A DNA stretch of 15,860 nt from Paratractidigestivibacter sp963630635 (GCA_963630635.1 CAVGOA010000047.1:1-15860), one strand, 5' to 3'; shown: positions 1 through 9,304, numbered from the stretch's first letter. A program made the numbers and translations. The notes: generated by a model from the sequence alone, not told the origin.

Positions 1-7
1 CGCCGCG

Positions 8-1312
8 CTACGGGCGCGGGGTGCCGCAGTTGCTGCAGAAGGCGCCAAGGTTCACCTGACCGCATTGGCAGGTCCAACCGGTGTCTGCCTGCGGCTTGGG
101 CTTTCCGCAGCCGCCGCAGAACTTGCCGGTGTTGGACTGGCCGCAGCTACAGGTCCAGGACTCGGGCGGCACGGGCTTGGGGCTTCCGCAGTTACCGCAG
201 AACTTGCCGGTGTTGCTCGTGCCGCAGCTGCAGGTCCAGGCGCCCGTCGGGGCCGCGCCGCCCGCCGGGGCCGGCGCCGGGGCCGGGGCCTGCTGCGCCC
301 CCATCCCGTAGAGCGCCTGCGGGTTCATCCCGCCCGCGGCGCCGGCCATCCCCATGCCCATGAAGCCCATCATGGCACCGTTCTCGTTGCTGGCGGCCAT
401 GCGCATCGCGTCTGCCTGCGACGCCGCCAGGTTTGCCGCAGCCATCGTGGGGTCGCGCATGACGGCCGCCTTCTGCAGCTCCTTGATCATGGCCTCGTCC
501 TCGGCCGAAGCCGCGATCGAGTTCATGCCAAACGACGCGACCTCGATGCCGCGCGTCTCGCCCCACTCCTTAGAAAGGACCTCGTTCAAGGCGCGGGCCA
601 CGTCGGCGGTGTGCGCGGGCACGGCCGAGTAGCGCACCCCCATGGCCGAGATCTTGGCAAACGCCGGCTGCAGCGCCGTGAGCAGCTCGCTTTTAAGCTG
701 CGAGTCGATCTTGTCGCGCGTGTAGGGCGCCTCGACGTTGCCGCAGACGTTCTTGTAGAACATCAGCGGGTCGACGATGCGGTACGAATACTCGCCGTTG
801 CAGCGCACCGAGATGTCGACGTCCAGCCCAATGTTGGTGTCCACCACGCGGAAGGGCACGGGAGTGGCCGTCCCGTACTTGTTACCCATGATCTCTTTGG
901 TGTTGAAGTAATAGACGCGCTGGTCCTTGCCCGTGTCGCCGCCAAAGGTGAAGCGCTGGCCAACGCGCTCGAACGAGGCCTTGAGCCGGTCGACCACGCC
1001 CTCCCCCGCCGTGCCAAAGAACAGGCTCGGCTCGGTGGATGAGTCAAAGACAAACTCGCCCGCCTCGCCACAGGCCTCGACGATAGCGCCCTGCTCGACG
1101 ATGATCATGAACTGACCCTCGTTCACCGCGATGATCGAGCCGTTAGAGATGATGTTGTCCTCGCCGTGCGTGTTCGAACTGCGCCCGCCCGTGCGCTTCT
1201 CGCCCTTGACCGCCAGGGTGCCGGCGTCCAGGGAGTCGCAGTAGAAGTACTCGCGCCATGAATCGGCCAAAACGCCGCTTGCCGCCCCGATGCCCGCCTT
1301 CAACAGTCCCAT
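8..1312 (-). CDS. SPFH-domain (YdjI / virion-core-like) protein with three C-terminal zinc ribbons
   Basis: A 434-residue protein starting MGLLKAGIGA. I chose the ATG at 1312 because AGAAAGGA lies 7 bases upstream; a TTG six codons earlier overlaps that site. Residues about 25-265 fit the SPFH/band-7 scaffold family of B. subtilis YdjI, with an aromatic EYFYCDSL stretch near the start. A Met/Gly/Ala-rich segment follows (about 305-340), then a Pro-Ala linker (342-350) and three zinc ribbons (359-434), each with CxC and CxxC pairs. No signal peptide or clear membrane helix is visible, so it probably binds the inner membrane face peripherally. Known for the family: YdjI helps place PspA/YdjGH at the membrane under envelope stress; a similar role here is inferred. 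It is divergent from the two-component operon, and I found no convincing promoter for it. Confidence 0.88.
   Translation of the reverse strand: MGLLKAGIGAASGVLADSWREYFYCDSLDAGTLAVKGEKRTGGRSSNTHGEDNIISNGSIIAVNEGQFMIIVEQGAIVEACGEAGEFVFDSSTEPSLFFGTAGEGVVDRLKASFERVGQRFTFGGDTGKDQRVYYFNTKEIMGNKYGTATPVPFRVVDTNIGLDVDISVRCNGEYSYRIVDPLMFYKNVCGNVEAPYTRDKIDSQLKSELLTALQPAFAKISAMGVRYSAVPAHTADVARALNEVLSKEWGETRGIEVASFGMNSIAASAEDEAMIKELQKAAVMRDPTMAAANLAASQADAMRMAASNENGAMMGFMGMGMAGAAGGMNPQALYGMGAQQAPAPAPAPAGGAAPTGAWTCSCGTSNTGKFCGNCGSPKPVPPESWTCSCGQSNTGKFCGGCGKPKPQADTGWTCQCGQVNLGAFCSNCGTPRP
11..238 (-). repeat. Tandem 81-bp coding repeat encoding three zinc ribbons
   Basis: Three in-frame copies of one ribbon sit at the 3' end of the SPFH gene. 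The tryptophan codons that open the copies lie at 236-238, 155-157 and 74-76, exactly 81 bases (27 residues) apart; the last copy is cut to 22 residues by the stop. The shared pattern is W-T-C-x-C-G-x-x-N-x-G-x-F-C-x-x-C-G-x-P-(K/R)-P, giving four cysteines per copy for one zinc each. Retained spacing and similar codons point to internal duplication. Confidence 0.9.
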
Positions 1313-1474
1313 AGCTTGTCCTTTCTCCAAAACATGGCCTGTGACCTGCCAGTTATTTGAACTTCAGCCTGACCAAAATCATGCGCCGAGATACGCGCGC
1401 GAGGCATGCCCGGCTGTCCCAAAACGCGCCCGCAACTTGAGCCGGGCGACCCAAAGTGGCCGCCCGCGCACGGC

Positions 1475-1487
1475 TATACTTGGTCCA
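1475..1487 (+). promoter_or_regulatory. -10 element TATACT giving a probable leaderless mRNA
   Basis: TATACT (1475-1480) is a near-consensus -10 box. The predicted transcription start about 7 bases downstream falls on the A of the ATG at 1487. No Shine-Dalgarno sequence precedes this ATG (the bases are TGGTCC), so the sensor gene is probably translated from a leaderless transcript. The -35 region (about 1452-1457) is poor, which may mean an activator is needed. Confidence 0.55.
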
Positions 1488-3292
1488 TGGTGCGCGCGGC
1501 AGACATATCCAGGCAAAAAGCGCTCGTGTTTGCGGGCGCGTTGGCGGCCGTCTTTGCCGCGGCCCTTATTGGCGTCGAGGCAAGTGGGGCCTTTGCCGCG
1601 CCGTCGCGCATGGCCTTGACGCTGGGCTCGGACGCCACCACCGGCTACATGATTCTCTTTGGGCCCTTGGTCGCGATCTGGGGCGTCTCGGTCCATTTGC
1701 GCTGCCCCGACAAGGCCATCCGCCGCTACCTTTTGGCCATTGCCGAGTTGATTGGCCTGTGGATGCTGTTGGTGCTGGTCAAGTACTCGGTGCGCAGCTA
1801 CCGGCTGGCGGCGGCGCTGTGGTATTGCTACTACATCCCCATGTGCGCGATCCCCACGCTGTGCTTGGCCTGCGCCCTGCGCGCGGCAGCCGTCGACGGC
1901 ACGCGATCGGGGCACGCGATCAGGGCCGTGGCGGCCGGGGTATCAGCGTGTTTTGTGGCGCTGGTGCTTACCAACAACCTGCACCACCTGGTCTTTCGCT
2001 TTAGCTTTGCCGACCCAGAGTGGGCGGGCAACTACACCTACGCGCCCGGCTACTACGCCCTGGCCGCCTGGTGTGCGACGCTTTTGGCCGGCTTCTTTGG
2101 CACGCTCTTCTTGGCGGCAAGAAAGCAGCTGAGAAGCGCGTTTGTGCCGCTTATCGTCTTGCTGGGGGCGGGTGCTGCCTACGGGGCCCTCTATGCGCTA
2201 CGGCACGTGGGCGCCTTTGCGACCAATATCTCGCTGGTATACGGGACGCTGGCACTGGTCTCGCTGGAACTTACGCTTGACCTGGGGCTTTTGCCGTCGT
2301 ACGCCTGGTACCAGGACGCGTTTGCCAGCCTGCCGTTTGACCTCAAGGTGATCGGGGGCGCAGGACGCGTCGAGGCGGCGACCAACGTCGCGGCGCCGCT
2401 TGACCCGGCGGCCTCGGCAATCCTGGCCGAGCACGACGCACGCGGCGCCGGGCAGGGTGCGGCCGCGGGCTCCCCCGCCGGCGACGAGGCGTGGGCCTTC
2501 CGCACGAGCTCCATCCCGGGGACCCTCTTCAAGGCCTACCCCGTGCGCGGCGGCCGGGCCCTTCTCGCCAACGACGTAAGCGGCATCGACCAGCGCCGCG
2601 CAGCTCTGCAGGCCAAAAGCGACCGCTTAAGCCGCAGCAACGCGCTTCTCTCCCAAATGACAAAGGTCCGCGGCGAGCAGGCGCGTCTGCGCAGCGAGCG
2701 CGAGCTCTACGGCCAGATCGAGACCTCGCTTGCCGATAAAACCGCCCGCATCAAGGAGCTGCTGGACGCCCTGCCCGCAGACGACGACCCCGCATCCCAG
2801 GCGCGCCGCCGCGAGATGCTGGTCGAGGTCAAGCTGTTGGTGGCCTACTGCAAGCGCAAGGGCGCGCTTGTGCTGGCCGAGAAGGCCGACCCCGAGTTCA
2901 ACCGCGAGCGCCTGCAGCTGGTCTTTAACGAGACGGCCTCTGACCTGCGCTCCATTGGCGTCGACTGCGCGGCCATCGTGCAGACCGCGCGGCCGTTGCC
3001 CGCGGGCGTCGTGAGCGTCTTGTACGACTGCCTCTATGACTTTGCGACCGCGGCCAACGCGGCCACAAACGCCGTGTTGATGCTGTTTGTGCAGGAAGAT
3101 GGGGATACCGTCGTGTTGCGGGCCGCGCTTACGGCCACGGTGGCGGCCGGCGAGGACCTGTCGCAGGCGCTGGCCGTGCTTGAGGGCGACCTGGCTGCTC
3201 GCGGCATTGAGCACAGCTGCGAGGTATCCGGCGGCGAGATGAGCTTCGTCGCCCGCATCCCCGTGGGGCGTGAGGAGGGGGCGGCCAAATGA
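1487..3292 (+). CDS. 7TM sensor protein with degenerate histidine-kinase core
   Basis: A 601-residue membrane protein starting MVRAADISRQ; the start is set by the -10 box at 1475. Residues 10-270 hold about seven or eight hydrophobic helices with NNLHHLVF at 163-170, a signature I associate with the N-terminal 7TM domain of histidine kinases. A linker and a coiled coil (about 365-425) lead to a C-terminal region (430-595) that resembles a kinase core in layout. I see no clear phosphoacceptor H-box, and in the ATPase part only a weak N-box-like stretch (YDFATAANAATNAV, 517-530) with no DxGxG motif. It therefore looks like a pseudokinase sensor that could work with the kinase encoded next. Its stop overlaps the next start as ATGA at 3289-3292, implying coupled translation. 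The ligand is unknown. Confidence 0.82.
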   Translation: MVRAADISRQKALVFAGALAAVFAAALIGVEASGAFAAPSRMALTLGSDATTGYMILFGPLVAIWGVSVHLRCPDKAIRRYLLAIAELIGLWMLLVLVKYSVRSYRLAAALWYCYYIPMCAIPTLCLACALRAAAVDGTRSGHAIRAVAAGVSACFVALVLTNNLHHLVFRFSFADPEWAGNYTYAPGYYALAAWCATLLAGFFGTLFLAARKQLRSAFVPLIVLLGAGAAYGALYALRHVGAFATNISLVYGTLALVSLELTLDLGLLPSYAWYQDAFASLPFDLKVIGGAGRVEAATNVAAPLDPAASAILAEHDARGAGQGAAAGSPAGDEAWAFRTSSIPGTLFKAYPVRGGRALLANDVSGIDQRRAALQAKSDRLSRSNALLSQMTKVRGEQARLRSERELYGQIETSLADKTARIKELLDALPADDDPASQARRREMLVEVKLLVAYCKRKGALVLAEKADPEFNRERLQLVFNETASDLRSIGVDCAAIVQTARPLPAGVVSVLYDCLYDFATAANAATNAVLMLFVQEDGDTVVLRAALTATVAAGEDLSQALAVLEGDLAARGIEHSCEVSGGEMSFVARIPVGREEGAAK

Positions 3293-4842
3293 GCGCGCTT
3301 GCCAACATGTCCCATCTCACGCTGATCGTGCTTCTGGCCGCGTTCTTCTGCCTGGCGTCTGCCCAGACGGTGCACGCGATCGCGGTGACCCTGCGCCGAA
3401 GCGCGAAGCCTACCTGGGCGATTGCAACATACGAGGGGCTTATCGCCTTCCACCTGGCGCTGGGCTGCTGCGGGGCATGCGCCGCCGCGATGAACTACGG
3501 CGATTTTCTCGTGCGCCTGCGGCCGGTGGACGTGCCCCTTGAGCCCTTGCTGTGGGCCAACGCCGCGCTGGTGGCGCTGGGCGGGTTTCTCTGCGTCTCT
3601 AAGCGAGAACCCGTCATGGTGCCCGAGCTGGCGCTTTTTGCCCTGTGCACGCCCCCGGTCGTCGCGGCGCTGGGCCCGAGCGCGGGCGGGCTTTTGATTA
3701 TCGACGCAGCCTTCTTTGTCTTTAGGGTGACGGCCGCCCTGTTGCTGGACGCGCGCCACTTTGCGACGTCCACCAGCATGCTTTCGGTGATCGACGCCAT
3801 GGACCGCCTGCCCGACGGCGTCGTGTGGGCCAACAAGCGCCGCCGCATCCTTTTTATGAACGACGCGATGCGCGACCACCTGACGCAGCTGGGTTTTGCG
3901 ACCGACCTCTCTGAGACGAGCGGCCTGTGGGCCAATCTGGAGCGCCTGGGTCAGGGCGAGGGCTGTGCGGTCTTGCCCGAGGGCATTCGCCTGGCCATGC
4001 CGGGCGGCCGGTCGGTCCTGTTTTGCCACGACACGGTGCGGCTGCGCGGCATGGAGTGCTACCGCATGGTCTCGGTCGACGTGACCGAGGAAGAGGCGCT
4101 AAACGCCCAGCTAGAGGCCGCAAACCAGCTGCTTGAAGCCGAGAACGCCGAGCTCCGCGAGTCCATGGCAAGGGTCGAGAAGGTCGCCCGCGACGAGGCC
4201 CTGCTTCGCATGAAGGCCCGCGTGCACGACACTATTGGGCAGCGCCTGTCGATCCTGCACCGCTTCTTGGAGGCAGAAAACCCCACGCCCGCGGCCTTGG
4301 GCGAGGTAACGCGCCTTGCGGGCTCGATCCTGGACGACCTGGCCGAGCCCAGTCGGCCCGACCGCGCCTCTGAGCTGGCCTCGATTGCGCGGGCCTTCTC
4401 GCTTATAGGCATCGACGTACACATCGACGGCGCGCTGCCCGCAGACACCGCCTGCGCCGAGGCCTTTGTGCGCATCGTGCGCGAGGCGGCAACCAACGCC
4501 GCCAAGCATGCCCAGGCCAGCCGCGTTGACGTGCAGATGGTCAAGAGCGGCGACGCCTACGTGCTTCTCGTCCAAAACGACGGCGTTGCGCCCACGGCCG
4601 ACATCCGCGAGGGCACCGGCATCCCCGGCATGCGCCGCGCGGCCGCCGAGGTGGGCGCCACGTTCAACGTCACGCGCCGCGACCCGTTTACCATAGAGGT
4701 GGTGGCGCCGGTTTTGGACGGCGACGGCGCGCTCTTCTCGCCCACCGGGGCCGCCGCCGGACCCGACGGCGAGCCGACCAGCCAAACCAACCCAACCAGC
4801 CCAACCCGCCCGACCCCATCGATTAAGGAGCCACGCCCATGA
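3289..4842 (+). CDS. Membrane PAS histidine kinase, HisKA_3/NarX type
   Basis: A 517-residue sensor kinase. About five hydrophobic helices span residues 8-153, followed by a PAS-like domain (about 164-268, DRLPDGVVWANKRRRILFMN) and a coiled coil (268-305). The H-box is RVHDTIGQRL with phosphoacceptor H313 followed by D314, as in HisKA_3 kinases. The HATPase domain keeps REAATNAAKHA (E399, N403, H407), NDG (430-432) and the glycine-rich GTGIPG (442-447). It should autophosphorylate and pass phosphate to the regulator encoded next. The C-terminal tail (about 474-517) is Pro/Thr/Ser-rich and low complexity. The gene overlaps its neighbours by ATGA at both ends, and a GAGGAGG stretch precedes the start. 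It appears to be the catalytic partner of the degenerate sensor upstream. Confidence 0.9.
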   Translation: MSALANMSHLTLIVLLAAFFCLASAQTVHAIAVTLRRSAKPTWAIATYEGLIAFHLALGCCGACAAAMNYGDFLVRLRPVDVPLEPLLWANAALVALGGFLCVSKREPVMVPELALFALCTPPVVAALGPSAGGLLIIDAAFFVFRVTAALLLDARHFATSTSMLSVIDAMDRLPDGVVWANKRRRILFMNDAMRDHLTQLGFATDLSETSGLWANLERLGQGEGCAVLPEGIRLAMPGGRSVLFCHDTVRLRGMECYRMVSVDVTEEEALNAQLEAANQLLEAENAELRESMARVEKVARDEALLRMKARVHDTIGQRLSILHRFLEAENPTPAALGEVTRLAGSILDDLAEPSRPDRASELASIARAFSLIGIDVHIDGALPADTACAEAFVRIVREAATNAAKHAQASRVDVQMVKSGDAYVLLVQNDGVAPTADIREGTGIPGMRRAAAEVGATFNVTRRDPFTIEVVAPVLDGDGALFSPTGAAAGPDGEPTSQTNPTSPTRPTPSIKEPRP

Positions 4843-5474
4843 TCTCTATCCTTCTCGTCGAAGACCAGGCCATGCTGCGCGACTCTTTGGCCTGCACCAT
4901 CAACATGCAAGACGACATGCAGGTCGTGGCCCAGCTGAGCGACGCCTCGCAGGCCCTGGACGCGCTTGAGAAGACCGGCGCCACCTGCGCGCTTCTGGAC
5001 GTCTGCACCGAGAACGACTCGAGCGGGATCGTGGCCGCGCGTAAGATCAAGGCCGCCCACCCCGATGTGCGCGTGGTCATCATGACCGGCATGCCCGAGA
5101 TCACCTTTGTCGAGCAGGCCCGTGACGCCGGCGTCGACAGCTTTATCTACAAGAACGTGGGCACGGCCGAGCTTTTGGGGGTGATCCGCTCGACGATGGA
5201 GGGGTACTCGACCTTTCCTTTGGCCCAGCGCAACATCTTCTCGGACGCGGCCAAGCTCACCGACACCGAGCTGGACATCCTGCGGCTGGTCTGCGAGACC
5301 AAGACCCGCAAAGAGATCGCGGCCGAGCTGTACCTAAGCGAGGGCACGGTCAAGCGCCACATCTCTGAGATCCTGGCCAAGACGGGCTACGACAACATCT
5401 TGCGGCTGGCGGTGCACGCGGTCTCGACGGGACTTATCGTGCCGAGCATGACCAAGGGGGCCAACGGGGAGTAG
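4839..5474 (+). CDS. NarL/FixJ-family response regulator
   Basis: A 211-residue DNA-binding regulator. The receiver domain (1-120) has acidic residues E8 and D9, phosphoacceptor D54 (ALLDVC), T83 (IMTG) and K105 (YKN), so all key residues are present. The LuxR-type helix-turn-helix spans about 139-200 (LTDTELDILRLV, then KEIAAELYLSEGTVKRHI). The start ATG lies in an ATGA overlap with the kinase gene, with AAGGAG at 4825-4830. It is the output of the sensor-kinase pair. Targets are unknown; the divergent SPFH gene and the downstream DUF4428 gene are the nearest candidates, but I could not identify an inverted-repeat operator in their upstream DNA. Confidence 0.95.
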   Translation: MISILLVEDQAMLRDSLACTINMQDDMQVVAQLSDASQALDALEKTGATCALLDVCTENDSSGIVAARKIKAAHPDVRVVIMTGMPEITFVEQARDAGVDSFIYKNVGTAELLGVIRSTMEGYSTFPLAQRNIFSDAAKLTDTELDILRLVCETKTRKEIAAELYLSEGTVKRHISEILAKTGYDNILRLAVHAVSTGLIVPSMTKGANGE

Positions 5475-5564
5475 CGAGGGGTGGGTCCGGCCGGGGCCCG
5501 CTGCCTGCGGCGGTGAGAAACCCGCCCGCTCTTCTCGGTGCCAAATTAAGCCACATGTCCACGT

Positions 5565-5599
5565 CCCCGCGCCCGAGTTGGGCCGCGGGGCGCTTCTTT
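5565..5599 (+). terminator. Possible intrinsic terminator after the two-component operon
   Basis: CCCCGCG (5565-5571) pairs with CGCGGGG (5584-5590), extended by CCC/GGG (5572-5574 with 5580-5582) around a GAGTT loop and a one-base bulge. The downstream run is only moderately T-rich (CTTCTTT to 5599). The rest of the 5475-5679 gap shows no gene and no convincing promoter. Confidence 0.45.
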
Positions 5600-5679
5600 G
5601 CGCGGGCGCGCAGCCACATGATGGGAGCAGCTAAAACACGCGGCCGCGTCGCTTGCCGCGCCGGGCAAAGGAGGCTCTT

Positions 5680-6417
5680 ATGGGACTTTTTGGCAACCTG
5701 TTTGAGAAGAAGACCTGCGACATCTGCGGAGGCGAGATCGGGCTTTTGGGCAACCGCAAGCTCGAGGACGGAAACCTGTGCAAGAACTGCGCGGCCAAGC
5801 TGTCGCCGTGGTTCTCGGACAGGCGTTGGTCCACGCTGGAGCAGATCCGCGAGCAGCTTGCCTGGCGCGAGGCCAACCGCGCTCGCGTGGCCGAGTTCAA
5901 CGTCACCCGCACGCTGGGCGGGGCCACGAAGGTGCAGCTAGACGAGGACGCACGGCGCTTCCTGGTGACCTCGAGCTCGCGCTGGCGTGACCAGAACCCC
6001 GACGTTTTGGACTTCTCGCAGGTCACCGGGTGCGACACCGAGGTACGCGAGACCCGCACCGAGCTTAAGTGGGAGGACAAAGAAGGCCAGCGCCACAGCT
6101 ACGACCCGCCGCGCTACGACATTGACTACGACGTTTACCTCACCATTCACGTGAATGTGCCGTATTACGACGACATGTGCTTCCAGGTAAACGACGGGCG
6201 CATCGAAGAGCGCGACTCGGTGGAGTACCGCGAGGCCGAGCGCGTGGCGGGCGAGATCCGCGCCGCTTTGACCGAGGTTCGCGAGGGAACGCGCCAGGCC
6301 GCCGCCCAGGCGGCGGCGCCCAAGGCCGCGCGAACCTGCCCGTTTTGCGGCGCGACCACGACGCCCGACGCCTCGGGCCGCTGCGAGTACTGCGGCGGAG
6401 CCCTGGGGACGGCGTAG
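5680..6417 (+). CDS. DUF4428 protein with N- and C-terminal zinc-finger motifs
   Basis: A 245-residue protein starting MGLFGNLFEK, with AAAGGAG at 5668-5674 before the ATG. The N-terminal DUF4428 finger has C13/C16 (CDIC) and C34/C37 (CKNC). The middle (about 45-195) is a conserved soluble region with a beta-rich DIDYDVYLTIHVNVPYYDD stretch. A helical segment (about 180-205) leads to a second zinc ribbon near the end: C220/C223 (CPFC) and C235/C238 (CEYC). There is no signal peptide or membrane helix, so it is probably cytoplasmic. DUF4428 has no assigned biochemical role that I know of. The MGLF/MGLL amino terminus and zinc ribbons recall the SPFH protein at the left edge; a functional link through the intervening two-component system is inference only. 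Confidence 0.85.
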   Translation: MGLFGNLFEKKTCDICGGEIGLLGNRKLEDGNLCKNCAAKLSPWFSDRRWSTLEQIREQLAWREANRARVAEFNVTRTLGGATKVQLDEDARRFLVTSSSRWRDQNPDVLDFSQVTGCDTEVRETRTELKWEDKEGQRHSYDPPRYDIDYDVYLTIHVNVPYYDDMCFQVNDGRIEERDSVEYREAERVAGEIRAALTEVREGTRQAAAQAAAPKAARTCPFCGATTTPDASGRCEYCGGALGTA

Positions 6418-6424
6418 ACCGCAG

Positions 6425-6470
6425 CCGGGCCGGCGAAACTGGGGGTCGCCGGCCCGGTCTGGGGCGGTTT
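6425..6470 (+). terminator. Hairpin terminator after the DUF4428 gene
   Basis: CCGGGCCGGCGA (6425-6436) and TCGCCGGCCCGG (6446-6457) form a perfect 12-bp stem with a 9-base loop, starting 8 bases past the stop. The T-run (GGTTTT, ending about 6471) is short and about 10 bases away, so termination may be partial or factor-assisted. Confidence 0.6.
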
Positions 6471-6499
6471 TGCGCGCGGGCGGCAAAATCTCGTATGAT
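6470..6499 (+). promoter_or_regulatory. Sigma-70-type promoter for the M20 dipeptidase gene
   Basis: TTGCGC (6470-6475) as -35 and TATGAT (6494-6499) as -10 are separated by 18 bases. The start would be near 6506, giving a leader of about 34 bases that contains the AAGGAGGAG ribosome site at 6528-6536. Confidence 0.6.
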
Positions 6500-6539
6500 G
6501 GTGCGCATACGTGAATGATTGATGCGCAAGGAGGAGCGT

Positions 6540-7970
6540 ATGCTTAACGAGACCGAGCTTAAGGCCCAGGTAGATGCCTTTGCCGACGAAGTTTGGGAAG
6601 ACGTTGTCAAAGACATCGCCGCTCTGGTGAAGCACGAATCTGTCGAGGACCTGGACCACGCCGAGCCCGGCAAACCCTGGGGCCCTGCCGCAAACGACGC
6701 CCTGGTCGAGGCCGAGAACATCGCCCGTTGCATGGGCTTTGACGTGACTGACGTCGACGGCTACATGGGCTTTGCCGAGGTCGCCGGCGAGAAGGACGCC
6801 TACGTCGCGACCATCGCCCACACCGACATCGTGCCCCTGGGCCTGGGCTGGAACTTCCCGCCCCTCGAGGTCACCCGCAAGGACGGCTGGCTGATCGGCC
6901 GCGGCGTGCTGGACGACAAGGGCCCCTTTGTGGTCTCGCTCTACGCCGCCGAGTTCTTCCGCCGCCAGGTTGCCGCCACCGGCAAGAAGCTGCCCTATAC
7001 CCTGCGCTGCCTCATTGGCAACAACGAAGAGACCGGCATGGGCGACCTGCCTTACTACCTGGAGCGCTACGGCGAGCCGGCCTTCTGCTTCTCTCCCGAC
7101 GCCGACTTCCCCGTTATCTGCGGCGAGAAGGGCGTCTACGGCGGCGAGTTCACCACCAAGCACCCGGTGGCCGGCTCGGTCATCGTCGAGCTTGACGGCG
7201 GCACTGTGCGCAACGCGATTCCCGGCCTGGCCACCGCGACCCTGCGCGCCGACGCCTCGCAACTGCCCGCGGCCAAAAACATCACCGTCGAGGACGCGGG
7301 CGACGGCCTCGTGCGCGTTTCTGCCCACGGCAAGGGCGGCCACGCCTCGATGCCGCAGGGCACCGTCAACGCCATTGGCCTTCTCGCCCGCTACCTGCTG
7401 GACTGCAAGGTCTGCACCGTCGAGGAAGAGGAATTCCTGCGTCTGGAGGTCCAGCTCACCGAGGGCGACTATGGCAAGGCCACCGGCATCGCGACCGAAG
7501 ACGACAAGTTTGGCCCCCTGACCTGCATCGCAGGCACTGTGCGCACCGTGGACAACCACTTTGTGCAGTCCATCGACTCGCGCTACCCCACCTCGACGAC
7601 CGGCGAGGCCATCACCGCCCAGATGACCAGCATCGCCGAGCGCTTTGGCTGCGAGTACCGCTGCACGGGCGACGCCGTGCCGTTCTATATCGACCCCTCC
7701 TCGCCCGAGATCCAGGTCCTTCTCGACACCTACGGTGAGTACACCGGCGAGAAGGCCGAGGCGTTTTGCATCGGCGGCGGCACCTACGCGCGTCACTTCA
7801 AGCGCGCCGTGGCCTTTGGCCCGCACCTTGACCACGCCGACGCGCCCGCGTGGGTGGGCATGGAGCACGGTCCCGACGAGGGCATCTTGGAGGCTGACCT
7901 CAAGCAGGCCCTCAAGATCTACATCGTTGCCATCGCGCGCCTGATGGAGCTGGATCTGGTCGAAGAGTAG
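6540..7970 (+). CDS. pepV: M20-family metallodipeptidase, PepV/Sapep type
   Basis: A 476-residue cytoplasmic peptidase; the start at 6540 follows AAGGAGGAG, so upstream in-frame ATGs are not needed. Metal-site motifs are in family order: AHTDIVPLG with H94 and D96, RGVLDDKGP with D125, NNEETG with E163/E164 (general base and ligand), SPDADFP with D187/D189, and a final histidine H432 in DHADAPAW. GKGGHASMPQGT (around residues 262-273) fits the lid/dimerisation domain of dipeptidases. Length matches PepV (about 470). The family uses two divalent metals (Zn or Mn) to cleave dipeptides with broad specificity, probably supplying amino acids from imported peptides. It is monocistronic between its own promoter and a strong terminator. 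The exact substrate cannot be read from sequence. Confidence 0.92.
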   Translation: MLNETELKAQVDAFADEVWEDVVKDIAALVKHESVEDLDHAEPGKPWGPAANDALVEAENIARCMGFDVTDVDGYMGFAEVAGEKDAYVATIAHTDIVPLGLGWNFPPLEVTRKDGWLIGRGVLDDKGPFVVSLYAAEFFRRQVAATGKKLPYTLRCLIGNNEETGMGDLPYYLERYGEPAFCFSPDADFPVICGEKGVYGGEFTTKHPVAGSVIVELDGGTVRNAIPGLATATLRADASQLPAAKNITVEDAGDGLVRVSAHGKGGHASMPQGTVNAIGLLARYLLDCKVCTVEEEEFLRLEVQLTEGDYGKATGIATEDDKFGPLTCIAGTVRTVDNHFVQSIDSRYPTSTTGEAITAQMTSIAERFGCEYRCTGDAVPFYIDPSSPEIQVLLDTYGEYTGEKAEAFCIGGGTYARHFKRAVAFGPHLDHADAPAWVGMEHGPDEGILEADLKQALKIYIVAIARLMELDLVEE

Positions 7971-8001
7971 GCTGACCTGCGGGTTATTTAATTTGTTGAA
8001 G

Positions 8002-8044
8002 AAACCGGGCCTCTCGCCATACACGCGGCGAGAGGCCCGGTTTT
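8002..8044. terminator. Bidirectional intrinsic terminator between pepV and queA
   Basis: A perfect 17-bp stem (8002-8018 with 8027-8043) with an 8-base loop is followed by a T-rich stretch (TTTTGTTT). The stem opens with AAA, so the minus-strand reading also ends in T residues (GGTTTCTTC). It lies between two convergent genes and can serve both. Confidence 0.9.
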
Positions 8045-8119
8045 GTTTGAAGTTTGATGGGGAGGCAGCAGCGCCGTGGAAGCCCGCACGGTCGGCGCGG
8101 CCGGGGCGGCTGGCCGCTC

Positions 8120-9304
<1,185 letters not shown>

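Noticed and set aside
65..1042. A 325-codon plus-strand open frame opposite the SPFH gene
   Set aside because: Low-complexity Ala/Gly/Arg composition and no ribosome site; the minus strand encodes a clear SPFH-zinc-ribbon protein.
1313..1486. An inverted-repeat operator for the response regulator between the SPFH gene and the sensor gene
   Set aside because: Only weak partial symmetry (CATGC/GCATG near 1380-1408) is present, not enough to call a site.
6165..8024. A 619-codon open frame on the minus strand opposite the dipeptidase gene
   Set aside because: The plus strand carries a full set of M20 metal-site motifs here, while the minus frame has no recognisable domain and arises from high GC at third codon positions.
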